The position numbers and the translations under genes were made by a program. Under the pieces are notes generated by a model. It saw nothing but the letters and a program-made list of their open reading frames with translations. It was not told the origin of the DNA and did not search any database. From Puffinus mauretanicus (lineage: Eukaryota; Chordata; Aves; Procellariiformes; Procellariidae), in the NCBI GenBank assembly GCA_023333565.1, contig JAJKFH010000374.1, forward strand, positions 3,534,001 through 3,598,000: 64,000 nucleotides of DNA, read 5' to 3'. The first letter of the stretch is position 1. Every line of letters starts with the position of its first letter. This document shows positions 13,601 through 24,875 of the stretch, piece after piece.

Positions 13601-14254
13601 CATCACTGGTGCGAACCTGCAGTGGAAGCTTTTGTTGATTGATTGGAGGTGAGAAAAAATACTCTATCTCTGGCTGTGTAAGTGCATGAGAGCATCCAGA
13701 TGTCACCAGGTGGTCAGGCAATAAATCAACCGCATTTACTACCTGGATGAGTCTGTAAAGCTGGAAGTGCAACAGCAGCTGTTTCAGTGATGGAAAGTCA
13801 CCCACAAATATGGATGCAATGGGAGCACCATGTCAAAGTTTCTTCTTGAGCTGTAGTAACATTCAAGCCAACATGTGGAAAGGTGCTAAATGGGGAGGAG
13901 AAGCTATCATCAGAGTTGTGGCTGGCACAGCTGGTGCCTCGGACATAGGGAATATGTTGGAGTTGGCTGTAGCTGAGGTGCTCCAGAGTTTGACATGTGT
14001 GGGAGGTCTGAGTTTGCCTCTGTGTTTGGAAGGCTCAGCAGAGGTGGCAGTGGTGCAGAGTGCAGGAACCACTGCTTGCAAGCCTGCCTTCTCAAGAGCC
14101 TTTGAAATTGAAGCCAGTGAGCCAAACATCCTATGAAAAAGGGTAACATTTAGGACTTTTCATCTTCATAGCAGTTCAGAAATATTACCCAAATAAATCT
14201 CCCTACATTGTTGGACTCCATGCTTGCTTCTGCTGTCAAATGGGTATTTTCCCT
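10623..14254. other. Non-coding stretch, no gene recognised
   Basis: The part from 10.64 to 10.81 kb is AT-rich with repeated ATTA/TTAAT words of the kind found in conserved non-coding elements with homeodomain sites. The rest has no recognisable exon, repeat or RNA gene. Frames such as that at 12333-12908 on the minus strand show no motif and overlap an equally open frame on the other strand. Confidence 0.55.
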
Positions 14255-14360
14255 CCATGCATGCCTTAGTTTCCCTATTTGTCCGGTGGCGAGAATAAGA
14301 CACTGCCTATTAGTATGAAGGACTCTGAGAGCCCTATATTAAATGCTTATTGTTATTTAG
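14255..14360 (-). mobile_element. MIR-like ancient SINE fragment
   Basis: On the plus strand the text reads 'gccttagtttccctatttgtc' then a GC-rich gap and 'gagaataa'. This is a decayed form of the reverse complement of the MIR core ('cctcagtttccccatctgtaaaatggggataa'). It is followed by 'gcttattgttatt', like the AT-rich end of these elements. The copy is old and truncated. It belongs to the group of amniote SINEs shared by mammals, turtles and birds; the exact family cannot be settled by eye. Confidence 0.5.
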
Positions 14361-14724
14361 CGAGTGAGAGTCTTCTGATGATAGGCAGGGATGAAAATTA
14401 AGAGGATAAATATTACAATAAATGAGAAAAATTAAAACCCAGCCAACATTTTCACTTAATTAGCTCATGATACCTACTATGCATGGGAAAGCAGTCTTTT
14501 CCAAAGGCCATTCACTTCTCCTTGAGTAGAATTTCTTTCTGATATGTTGTAATACAGCCATACTCAGGATGAAATCAGCTCTTTCTTTGGCTGATGTCTC
14601 ATCTCAGGCCTTTCTAGAAAAATTTGTTGTCACTTATATTAATTTGGATAGTAAAATCCAAATTTTTGTGTTTATTAGAACTTAACCAATTTGGGCATCT
14701 CTATTTAACCAATGAGCACTGTTT

Positions 14725-14830
14725 TTCCTATTTATTTGGTGGGGAAACTGAGGCACAAAGTGGAGAAATGAGGCCCCCAGCATTACCCACTGAGTCACTG
14801 TCACTGCTCTCATCAGCACTGTGGATTCTT
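14725..14830 (+). mobile_element. MIR-like ancient SINE fragment
   Basis: Contains 'ggggaaactgaggcacaaag', which is almost exactly the MIR-type core word 'ggggaaactgaggcacagag', in the plus orientation. The sequence on either side is diverged beyond confident alignment, so the limits are approximate. It lies about 400 bases from the opposite-strand copy at 14255-14360, so these are two separate old insertions. Confidence 0.5.
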
Positions 14831-16917
14831 CACCTTCCAAGTCATCAGAAAATGAATCCTTATTTTATACTCCAGGCCAGTTTTGAGTTAGTGACATTCA
14901 GCTGTTTAGCCATCAAAGAACGGAGCAAGAATTTAGCAGAACACTGAAAGGCGTTAGTTGCCTATCTGGGTAATGGAAATATTTGCAGTCACAGTATATT
15001 AAAAATATGCATCGGTTAGCTGTTGTTTGGTGTTAATAAAGAATTTCCTGATAGGCAACTTGTTAAATAGTTACTCTTTACTTGGTGATTGAAGTTTCCT
15101 CTGAAGCATCTGGTACTTATCAACATGGAAGATATAAATGAGATGGACCAATGGACCCGTTAGATATGAAGGTTCCTGTGTTTTCTTTAATGCAGAGGTG
15201 CTACTTATAAAATGGATCTCTCCAACATGTAATATGTTGCCATGATTTTGGTCACTCTGCATGCTACAGTCTTTGAAGCTTACAGTCATGTATTAAAGAT
15301 AAGAATGCTGGTTTCTGGTCCATTTTATAGCATTATGTGCTGTCCTGAGCCAGGGTTGCAGCCTTGCAATGGTGTAAGTATAGTCAGTCGTGCCTTGGAA
15401 CAGGGGGATGGATTATACAACCCTTGAAGTCTCTCTTCCAGACCTATTTTCTGTGACTGCAATGCACATGCACCTTGGAGGAGTAACTGACCTGCAGCTC
15501 CATGGCACTCTCTCCACCAACCCTTCCCTTCGTGCCTCCTTTCTAGATACAAAGCCCTTGTCCATTCTCTCCCCTTGTCTGCAGCTCTCTACTTCTCCAT
15601 AAGCGGCTGCAAAACCACTGCCGTGGGAATAACCGCTGCCTGTTCCCACGCGGCAGCGTAGCTGTGTCCCCCGCCCCATGGCGGAGCACCCCACAGCCAG
15701 AAGGAAGAGGCTCCAGAAGCAGCGTCAGCTTTGTTTCTGCTGTTGAGCTGTGCTCCAGCCTCCCTTCCCCGGTTGCTGCCGGCGAGGTAGCAATTATGCT
15801 CTCATCGATCCCTTCTCTCCAGGAATCACCCCGCGCACACGGGCACGCTGTCACAATCAATAGCCCAGCCCTTGTGCAGAGACGGCGAGGGGGCCAAAGA
15901 GGCAATTTGCTCACTGGGCAGGTTATGATGAAATAATATTGTGTCAGGAGGTGAAGCGGCAGAGCGGCTGGCACTAAAGATTTCCCTCTGTGGCCACAGG
16001 GAAAGCTAGGGCTGGATGAGATTTAAAGTCAGGCTCGATAGCTGCTGCTTAGATCCTGCTGGAGATAAAGTGTAACTGAAAGAATGTGGGGAAACGATTG
16101 TTTAGGAAACAAAAAGTGATGTGGGCCTTTAAACCCATCACTTCAAAATCGTTCTGACTGGGAAGGAAAGGAGGAGATAAATTACCTTTCATTTTTGACC
16201 TCTAGCTGATAGGTATTAAATACATACAGGGTTCATTGTGGACAAAACTCAGGGCATCCAACAGCCAAGCTCAATACTGCATTCAAAAAAAGGAGGCACT
16301 CGCCTTGACAGTCACTGCTGTCATCCTGTGTTAGAGGCGTATTACAAATTACGCAATCAAAGGTACCGCTTAGATTTTCTGCCAATTTTTGACAGACGAG
16401 GCAAGGGGAGTTTCAAGACTTCTCTGAAATGTTTTTATCTTGTTTTGAGTAGCCCCTTGATGTTGTATCTCAAATGAAATGAGTAAATTGCTTTATGCCT
16501 GTTACTCCCTGATGCAACACTCATGTTTGATATGTGATAGTTATCTCTCCCATGTAAAGTATAATACGGTCTTCAGCTTTGCTGAGCGTAAGCAGAGGGC
16601 ACTGTGGGTGCTGCTTAGCTCAAGGGCCCATTTGCATCCACCGCCCTCTTCCCCCCATATATCAAATACTTAGAAATAAATACAATTACTTAGAAACATA
16701 ATACTGATCTCTATCATGGAATCTATGTTAATATATTTATATAGAATTAAAACAGAGGTAAGTGTAAGCATGGAAACTACTGATAACAAGGTCGTCAGTC
16801 AAAGGTGGGGTCACAGGAAAAGAAAGCTTAGTAGTTAGACCTGGTAAACTGCCTGAAGACTGCTGCTGCTCCCAGCTACAGCTCGCACACACTTTGTCAC
16901 GCCAGGAACATCATTTA

Positions 16918-16992
16918 GGCCAGATTTTTCAAAAGTGCCCAGTTATTTGGAGTGCCTCATTAGTGATAACCCAAGTGTGGAGCACCTGCAGA
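16918..16992. mobile_element. Relic of an ancient palindromic repeat ('attttcaaaagtgc' type)
   Basis: The stretch opens with 'ccagatttttcaaaagtgcc', the signature start of an ancient amniote repeat whose arms carry 'gattttcaaaagtgc' facing 'gcacttttgaaaatc'. Here the second arm is very decayed (the 'gtgtggagcacctgcag' part). The relationship to the copy at 40.75 kb is inferred from the shared opening words, not from an alignment. Confidence 0.35.
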
Positions 16993-17089
16993 TGCCCCTC
17001 CATCAGCAGGACCTAGCAAGGCTCTGCACATCTGCTCATCAAGCCAGCTTGTAGTTAGGCATCTCGCAATTATAATGGAGGCTTTCTGC

Positions 17090-17142
17090 TTTCAGCCCCA
17101 CTCAGTTTCCTCCTCTGTGAAACGGAGGCAACGCTGCAGGAG
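17090..17142 (-). mobile_element. MIR-like ancient SINE fragment, short
   Basis: The words 'actcagtttcctcctctgtg' and 'aaacggaggc' correspond to the reverse complement of the MIR core. Only about 50 bases are recognisable. It could also be chance similarity to this short word, so confidence is modest. Confidence 0.35.
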
Positions 17143-20100
17143 ATGAACAGCTTAGTGGGAAGCCTCCAGGCCAGAATAGCCTGTTCACACTACATGGCAG
17201 CAGGGAAACCTCGGATGACTTGGTAGTCCTGAAGAAACCTGGGTCTTAGGTGCCATCACAGGCTGCTCACCCCAGCTGTGCAGCTAAGCCCTTGCGGTTT
17301 CCTGCAGCCTCAAGCCATCCCGTGGTTTCTCTGGGGCAACGCTCTCAGGCCCAGCACAACACAGGGATGGAGCCCAGTGCTGCTGTCAAGAAGGTCCTCG
17401 CGTGTTGGAAAGCAGTCTGTGGCCAGTCCAAATGCAGGCTGCCCACAGGGCGCCTGGATGCCTTCTGCTGGCTCTACGGCTTCCAGATTAATAGTGCTCC
17501 ACACTCATCCTGTGCAGATGCAACACAAGGCTGCTTGCCCCTTTGTGAATAAAGGGGGGCAGCATGTTTGAGCTGGGCCCGGCAATGCAGGGAGCAATTC
17601 CCTGGCAAGCAGAGAGTGCCTGGTGTCCCCCGGCTCGGCTGAGGGAGAGGGTGAAGCATGATCCACCCTCTCCGCACTGTACAGCTCCCAGCTCCGCCAG
17701 TCTAATGGTGCTTATTTGTCACCACGGAAAGGAAAACCCAGCCATGTGCAAGCGCGACATCTGCTCGGCAGGCTGCCTCTGCTTGGCACTCGCCAGCATG
17801 CAGCACGACACTGTCTGCTGGACCCCACGCCATTTGCCCTGGGTGCTTTGCAGCAGCGCTGGCCGCAGTGCGATAAGGGTCGGGGTGCGTGTGCCTCCCG
17901 CCAGTGGGCTCAGAACTGCATCCGAGCCTAAAGCAAAGCCTCTGGGTGGCTGCCTGGGGGCAAGGGACAAAAGGAATGGGTTCCTGTGCAAGGCAGGAAA
18001 GCTCTGCCCCAACCATGGGGCAGCATCAGCTCCCGAGGTGCAGGGCATCGGTGAGGACCAGGTCTCCCCTGCTTGACCTGAAGATCCTATGCCTCTTATC
18101 TGTATTTGTGTAGTGATGAGGGCTTTCCACTAGAGAGAGACGTGAGTACACACAGAAAACCTGTTTGCTATTTGTATCACATAGTCCACCTGGCCAACAT
18201 GGTGCAAAAGGGAATGGCTGGAGCTGATCATGAAATGAACTTTTTTCCCATGCTAAAATTTTTACTTATCTTTTCTGATTGACAATTGTCTTCAAGACTT
18301 TTGGGTTTTGACAAAGAAAATCCTCATTTTTTTTCATTCTTGCTTTAAAAAAAAAATTTTATTGTTTTTAGTTCTTTCAGTAGAGGCCAAAATATATTCA
18401 AATATTGGACAGTCTTACAAAAAATCAAGAAACTTGCCAAAAATATTTTTATTAGAAATACATTTCTAGAGAAAATTTTCAGCTGGTTGCTGTTTATCTG
18501 ACAGGGAAGTGGATATTACCCAGGCAAAAACTGGTAGTTCTTGTGTACCTTTTTGTCTCTATAGATAAAAACCTGATTCAGTGACCTCTGAAATACGAAC
18601 ATCTGTGGGAGGACCATAGCAACTATTGAACACAACATGTTTTAAGAGCAGAAGCAAAGAATAACTTTCTTAGTTGAAAATGCCAGGGAAATAGAAATGT
18701 GGCTAAGGTCAGTGGTGTTAATATTTCTATATTTATGTGTCATACCTTAATCCTTGCAGGCAGGCAGGCCTATGCTTTGCACACCAGAGGGAGCTGGTCC
18801 TCTCTGCTGTTTCTTACCAGAAGACCCGCACAGCCAGCAGAACCAAACCTTCTTAGTGTGGTGTTGGAGCAGCGCCCATTTGGAGGTAGGAGCACTGTTG
18901 AGTGAGATGCCTTTAGTGCATGATGTATTGTTATATGCATATAGTGCAGGTTTTCCTTTGGGGTCACTTGCAGCCATGAGTGCGGAGGGTGTGTAGCACC
19001 TAACGCTGCTTTGCCTGGGATTTCTGGTAAGCATACAACTCAGGGTGGCAGGGCTGTGAGTCACACAATTTCTTCTATTTTTGGGTCCTGTTTTTGAATG
19101 CTTTCCCCTGTGGTATATGGGTGGTTGAAGGAAACACACACATGCACGCTTCACATACTGCAAAAAGAAAGTCTGCATTTGAAGGCCTCCTATTGCTTTC
19201 TTGCAGACACTGCCAAGCTTCAATCTGCTAGTCTTAATAAACACGCTCTCCTGGGGTGTTGCTCACTGGGAACAGATGGTCCCATGGGGGACAGATGGCC
19301 CCAGAGCTGGGAACTTCCAGGGGCTTTTGGTGGGAGATGGGATCCCATCCCTTACCTCAAAGGCCCGTCCTAAAGGCACAGTGAGAGCACTCTCCTCTGG
19401 TATGTTTCTAATCCCATGAAAAATCCCTCTTCATTGCCATCAGGTGTGAGTGGGCAGGTCATAGCCCAGGCTGAAGCAGGGGGTTGCAACATACAGGCAG
19501 TGTCCTCCCTTCTGCTGGACATAGAAGAAATCTGAGAAGTGAAGAGGGAAATAGGTAAAACACATAGACTCAAAGACCATGAAATAAGGGCCTTTTTCTT
19601 TGGTACCTCCCAAATGGCTTCTTGCCCCCAAACATGCCTCCTGCACTACCCAGGGTAAGACCATTGCGGATCTCCATCATGACTGGAGACTGGGGTGTAA
19701 ATCCATGGCTTTAAGAGTCTGTTGTGAGTCAACGTGGATCTGAACAAGTCTCTTTTCAATATTTGCGCCTGTTACCGTCCCAGCTGTGCTCTATCTTTAT
19801 CATCTTGGGGAACAGAGGTGCAGGATTTAACTGATCCTTTCACCATCAGCAGCCATTCCTGGAAATGAATTACTGCCTCCGAGATAATTTCCTGGATGCT
19901 TTCCATAGAATGCCTGCTATCTCAAAGACACGTCTTTCCCTTTTCTGTTTATCTGCCCTGGAGCTATTATGATCATAGTAGCATAACACTAGGGGCAGAA
20001 AGCCTGGCTGCATCCTGCCCAAGGCACCCCCTCTCCTTCTCTACTTTAGTTTCCTGTAGCCTTTTCTCAAGGCCTATGGCCTAGACCCAACAAGGCTGTT

Positions 20101-20754
20101 AAGCTCCCCGTTCCTATTGTTCTTAATTTTCCCTTTAAAAACTAGCCCTCGGCTAGTGCGGTTTTCACAAAAACCACGATCCTTTGTTATACCAAGTTTT
20201 TGTTTGCTCCAGCATAAAGCCCAGCTTTCCCGTGGGGAGATAATACCACACATAGGGGACTAACGTTTGAGAGGTAATATAGTTGGGAATTTTTACCTCA
20301 GAGTCATGTTTTATTGTAGATCACTTTCTCCCTTTGTAATACCCCTCTGGGCCTTCTAATAAACCCCTCTCTCCACTTGTTTATGGACTCTCATTCTGTT
20401 TCAGAAATCTGGTAAATGCAGAAGCCTTCAGACAGAAAATGTAGACTAAAAGCTGCTCTAAACCAATGTTTCTTCCCTCTTCTTTGTAAGCCCAGTGCAC
20501 ATTAAATGAAACTTATATGCTTCTTGAAGCTGCCTGTGTTATTATTGGAACTGATGCACATTCACTCCAACCAATCTATTTTTATTTGAACCACTTACGC
20601 TGTATGAAACCAAGCATAATAACTACAGTCAATATAGATATATTTGTTTTTATTTAAACTCCTAAGTGTGCTAAAAGCAATAAATACTTTTCCCCCTGAA
20701 AGCCAATATATACATATAATAGGCAGAAAATGTATGTATCAGTCAAAGCAGGAG

Positions 20755-21400
20755 TGACCGGTGGCCCAGGGGGCCGCTCCTGAAATCCACCGCGCTGCCA
20801 CCCGTGCAGGCGGCTGCGGGGCCCTGGGGGCTGCAGAGGCCCAAGGGGGAAGGAGGGGAGAGGGTCTGCAGGGGCCGGCAGCTGCCTGCTGGGACGCCCG
20901 GCTTGGTGGGAAGGGGAAGGGGCAGCGTGGCCTGTCGCGAAGGGCTCAGGAGACGGGCCCGCAGCAGCGGCACCTCTGCCCTGCGGCCTGCAGGCCTCTG
21001 CCGGTGGCGTGCTCGGCCACGGAGGAGGCCGTTCCCCAGAGCGTGGCGGGGCTGCAGGGCGCCCACTGTGGGTGGAGGCCGGCGCTGCCGCGTACTGGTC
21101 CCAGCCGGTCCCAGCTGGTCCCAGCCGGTCCCGGCCAGCTCTGCGGCAGCCGCAGGGCAGGACGAGGCTAGGCGGCTCTAGGCCAGCCGGGGGAGTTTGT
21201 GGCACCTCTGTGAAGGCATATTTTAGAAAGGGCGGTAAGCGCCGTGCTCGGGGAACAAGGAGGCCCGAGCAGGAGGGGAGACCAAAGAAGAGACGAAGAC
21301 CGCGCAGCACCAGGCGGGGAGAGGAGAGCAGCAGCTGAGGCAGCGGGCGGGGCTGGGAGGTACGGCTCTGAAGGGGCTGCTGCTGCTGTTGGAAGACACA
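20755..21400. promoter_or_regulatory. CpG-rich island, candidate promoter
   Basis: There is an abrupt change from AT-rich sequence (20.5-20.75 kb, with several AATAAA words) to dense GC with many CpG dinucleotides, and back again near 21.4 kb. Within it are four tandem 10-bp units of the form [T/C]GGTCCCAGC at 21096-21135 and a near-consensus plus-strand splice donor, GCG|GTAAGC, at 21234/21235. Both strands carry open frames of 100-218 codons, typical of stop-poor GC-rich DNA. These have no motif and I do not call them genes. The island could be a promoter with a non-coding first exon on the plus strand. It could also be an orphan CpG island or GC-rich insertion. Confidence 0.45.
21096..21135. 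repeat. Tandem repeat, four copies of a 10-bp unit
   Basis: Units of the form [T/C]GGTCCCAGC are repeated head to tail four times, alternating T and C at the first position; the last unit has one further change (CCGGC). It lies inside the CpG island and resembles a short GC-rich minisatellite. Confidence 0.9.
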
Positions 21401-23844
21401 CTGACCCCATTTTCCTGCATTGCCCCTGGGCTCAGGGGCAGTCCCTCTCAGGGGGACAGAGTATAATATCTAGGGAGGGGACTGAGGAGCAGAAAGTGGG
21501 GAGGAGAGGTTTGGCAGAGGCAAGGAGTGTTTTCCCTGTGTGCCTGTTTGTTTGTTTCACTACCAAAATCACTAATTAGAACTTTGTTCGTTGACAGTAA
21601 ATTAAATTGATTGAATGTTACCAATATGCCTCTATCACTGGATAGAAATTAACCACTTTGGAGATGGGTTTTTACCCTCAGACATGGGAAACAAGCAGGT
21701 AACAGGCATCCTCCTTCTGCTCTGATGGATCTGCTCTTTAGCTTTTGTTCATCAGGCAGCTTGTCACTTTTCATCATCAAGACGTTAATACGTAGGAGAA
21801 AGAGAACTTCAAGAATGATCAAAATGGCTGATCAAGGTTGGAGGGGCTACTCAAGGTAAAACCCAAGGTGGTCTGTGTCTGTCCTGGTTGCTTTTGAAAT
21901 GCAAAGTCACATCTTCTAGCCTAACCACATACCTCATCAATTAATACTTGTGCAAAGTACAAGCAACTGCTTTTTGTATCCTTCCTCCACAACTGTATAA
22001 CATGTCAAGGCTATGAAATGCTATGATCTGATGAGTAACCATGGCTAGGTCTTCTGTGTTCTGCACCTCCTCCTAGAGCTCACAGACCATCACCTGTGTT
22101 TCCCTACACTCACATGTGTCTTTTATGTTAGAGTTGTCTCCTCGTCTTGTAACAGCTTTGTTATGCCTACTCATCTACAAAGAAGATTCAAAATCTCCAG
22201 TTTAGTTATTCTTTTACAATGCCCCTAGGCAGCATCAGTGCTCATTACCAGGCCCTCATTAAACACATTGAATTGTGAATGGCGTGTTTCCAATTGTGTG
22301 GCCTTTGTTGGGCTTTTAAATAGTTGTTGTAGCAAGAAAGCTTTTGGGGCATTTCAGTTGGCCAACAGCTGCAGTGTGTCTATATCCCGAATGCCACATG
22401 TTTTTGGTTTGTTACGTGACTTCTGTATTACCTGGAACTGCTTTCCTTATGTCCAGTGGCCCAGTCCAGGCAGGTGTGTATGGATGGTTCAAACTAGTTG
22501 GTCTGTGGCATCAAGTGATGCACCAACAGTTTTCATTCAATGCAGTTTCTAGCTTTCTTGCATGTACCAATCTTTCTGAGACAGATGTGCATATTCAGCT
22601 GCTAGAAAAAAAAAAGCAGTGTTGCAGAGTGAGCCTGCAGATAGCATTCATGAGCTATATTACTGTAACACTAAATTTACACTTTGCCTGCTTCACCCGT
22701 GCTTTAGAAAACAATATGCAGTGGGCTGTCACTCCCAGTGGTCTGAGTTCCTGGAGTGGGTGCAACATTCTGGCTTACAGAAAGTTGTTTGTTAGCTTTA
22801 AAAGCTGAAAGAGACTCATATGCATGCTAGACAGGTTGGTGCATAATTAGTGTTTGGTAGTAACGAAAGACCTAGAAAGCATCAACATTAATGTAGGTTT
22901 GGTTTGGATGAAGTCTTTTCTTTAGAGAGCAGATTTGTTTAAATAGCAGTACCTATGCTGGCCTTGGACTTAATCTTTGACCCTTTTTATAGCTGTTAAG
23001 TAGTATAAGGGCAAGTATACTTCCTTGTGGTGGACTATTTTATTCTCTGTCATTAACCACCTCCTTTTGTGTAGTTTGAGGGAAAATTGTTTTCTGCTAG
23101 GGCTGATAGCATCATTTGTGGGCACTTGGAATGTGGAATATGCCACCAGCCATAGTAGGCATCTGGGTATCTGACTTACCATCATGGTGCAGAGACACTG
23201 TTCTCCTCCCTTTCTCTGAAAAGATGAATTTCTGGTCTGTCACCCACCTTAGCACAGAGTGAGACTGTATGTTTAACCTAGTGGCTCTGGTGAGGGTTTC
23301 CATCCTTACAATGTCCCCACAAGAAATGTGGGCAGCATGTGCCAAGGCAAGCCTTGGCCCATCTGTTATTGCAGACTCCATCAGAATGAATGACTGGTTC
23401 AGGAGTTGGCTGACTGAGGGTATCTCATCCCCTTTCCAGTGTGTCAAAGCCCTCACAAACTCTAGTGCACTGTGGTAACCTTCTTGTCCATTTAGCAAAG
23501 ATCAAGGGCTGAACAGACCTTGCTGCTTGTTCCGGAGGGTTTCCATTGCCATGAAGAAAATTAGATGGTCTTTCCCACACTGCTCTTGGTCTACAGAGAA
23601 GGTTTCAAGTAGCAGAGGGCAGCATACTGCCCATCTTTGGTCCTGGAATCAAAATGTCGCCCCTGCCTCTGCTGTTTGCTGCCAGTCTGTGTGGGAGCCT
23701 TTGAAGGCAGTTCTCTGCTGTCTGGGGTGTAGGGCACAGAGCCACCAAAAGCACCGCCGGCCTGTGCTGCTTGGTCTGGGGCAGAGAAGAGCTCTGTGGA
23801 GAGCGTGGCTCCAGTTCAGCAGCAGGGCACTGCAGCCGAGCTCA
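21401..23844. other. Non-coding stretch, no gene recognised
   Basis: No recognisable exon, RNA gene or repeat. Frames at 22344-22808 (plus) and 23112-23498 (minus) show no family motif and no coding signature that I can see. Confidence 0.6.
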
Positions 23845-24010
23845 TAACAGGCTGCCCAGGGAAGTGGTTGAGTCACCATCCCTGGAAGTATTTAAAAGAC
23901 GTGTAGATGGTGTAGTGGGTATGGTGGTGTTGGGTTGACAGTTGGATTCAATGATCTTAGAGGTCTTTTCCAACCTTAAGTGATTCTATGATTCTATTCT
24001 ATGATTCTAT
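23845..24010 (+). mobile_element. CR1 LINE, 5'-truncated 3' end (younger avian type)
   Basis: Begins within 'aacaggctgcccagggaagtgg' and runs through 'tatttaaaagacgtgtagatgg', a 'ggtggtgttgggttgacag' stretch and 'gatcttagaggtcttttcc', ending in several overlapping copies of the ATTCTATG tail (about 23981-24010). These are the last ~165 bases of the same CR1 type as the long copy at 60885-61758. Severe 5' truncation is normal for CR1. No protein-coding part remains. Confidence 0.9.
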
Positions 24011-24282
24011 AAGACCTCCCAGCCAGCTGGACATACGAACCTGTGCTCAGTGCCAGTATGGACACAGAGTTTTCTGTCTGTGTGAGGTGCTATAGTATAG
24101 GGGTGTCATAGTCTCTCACTGCCTCAGGTGTCTCAGCTTTACAACGAACAAGATACTAAAGTAAATAATATAATATGGATGGATAATATGACAACAACAA
24201 CAACCGACAGGGGATGTCTGGAGGCTGAATTCATGTCTGGAAAATGTGCTGTAAGGACCTAATGATGGTCAATATAATTGAT

Positions 24283-24400
24283 ATTGCAGTAACATCTCAG
24301 AGGTCTCTTTTTGGGACCTGAGTGCCACTGTGCTAAGCGCTCTGTATGCACATAAGAGAAAGATAGTCCCTGCCCCAAACACCTTTCAAAAAACCAATAT
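24283..24400 (+). mobile_element. Ancient interspersed repeat, same family as at 60.48 kb
   Basis: Contains 'ccactgtgctaagcgctctg' and 'gatagtccctgccccaaaca', which parallel the 'tgctaggcgctgtacaaac ... gacagtccctgccccaaaga' core that I recall as an old sauropsid dispersed repeat. The 60481-60728 copy shares the 'tccctgccccaaa' core. The family name cannot be given with confidence. Confidence 0.6.
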
Positions 24401-24769
24401 GACAGCTCCCAGCATGTGGCTATTAACCAGAAAATGAGGGAGAGGACAAGGTAAAAGTGAGATGATAAAATTGGCATAATAATCTGCAGTCATGACACAC
24501 CCACTCCCTTGCCATTGCCATGTGTTAAAATCCTACAGTGGTTCATAATATTACTAACTAGCTCCCTCTTACAGACCAGATGTTCTTCTCCCCTTCTGCC
24601 TTTCCTGAAAGGAAAAAGTTATACCCAGCATGCCACTGGACCTGGGCTGAACCCCCAGAAAGATCGGGAGGAACTCAGACCGCTAGTGTTGGTACACAGA
24701 GCTGATTGATCCAAGAGCATCTATTCAGGCAGGCTTCAGACCCCAGTACCTTCCAGTTAATCCATTTAG

Positions 24770-24875
24770 CATTTTGTTTGCATGTTTGCTGAGGTATTCA
24801 AAGGGGCTTTATGAAAAGGAGGATTTATCTGTAATGAACGGAAACAAACAAGATAAAATGGCAGAGATAAGCAAA
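24770..24875. promoter_or_regulatory. Candidate enhancer with clustered FOX, GATA and TCF-like sites
   Basis: Within about 100 bases there are two TGTTTGC words (24775-24781 and 24783-24789), one AAACAAACA (24842-24850), a TCAAAGG (24798-24804), a TTATCT (24825-24830) and two AGATAA words (24851-24856 and 24865-24870). The density is high for neutral DNA and the stretch carries no repeat signature. A regulatory role is inference from motif clustering only; no conservation data were available. Confidence 0.3.

Larger units (their letters stand above)
14361..20754. other. Non-coding stretch with scattered repeat relics
   Basis: Apart from the relics listed separately at 14.73, 16.92 and 17.09 kb, no gene is recognisable. 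The 15.58-15.96 kb part is locally GC-rich with an imperfect hairpin. The 17.25-18.08 kb part is moderately GC-rich with several overlapping frames (up to 170 codons) that show no motif. The 18.24-18.48 kb part is strongly AT-rich. A weak solo-LTR-like stretch at about 20.1-20.4 kb is discussed under findings. Confidence 0.5.

Noticed and set aside
19230..19262. AATAAACACGCTCTCC, like the end of a retroviral LTR
   Set aside because: No matching TG start, TATA word or flanking duplication; too short to support.
20654..21310. 218-codon Pro/Arg/Gly-rich minus-strand frame over the GC island
   Set aside because: Both strands are open in several frames because the block is GC-rich and stop-poor; no motif.
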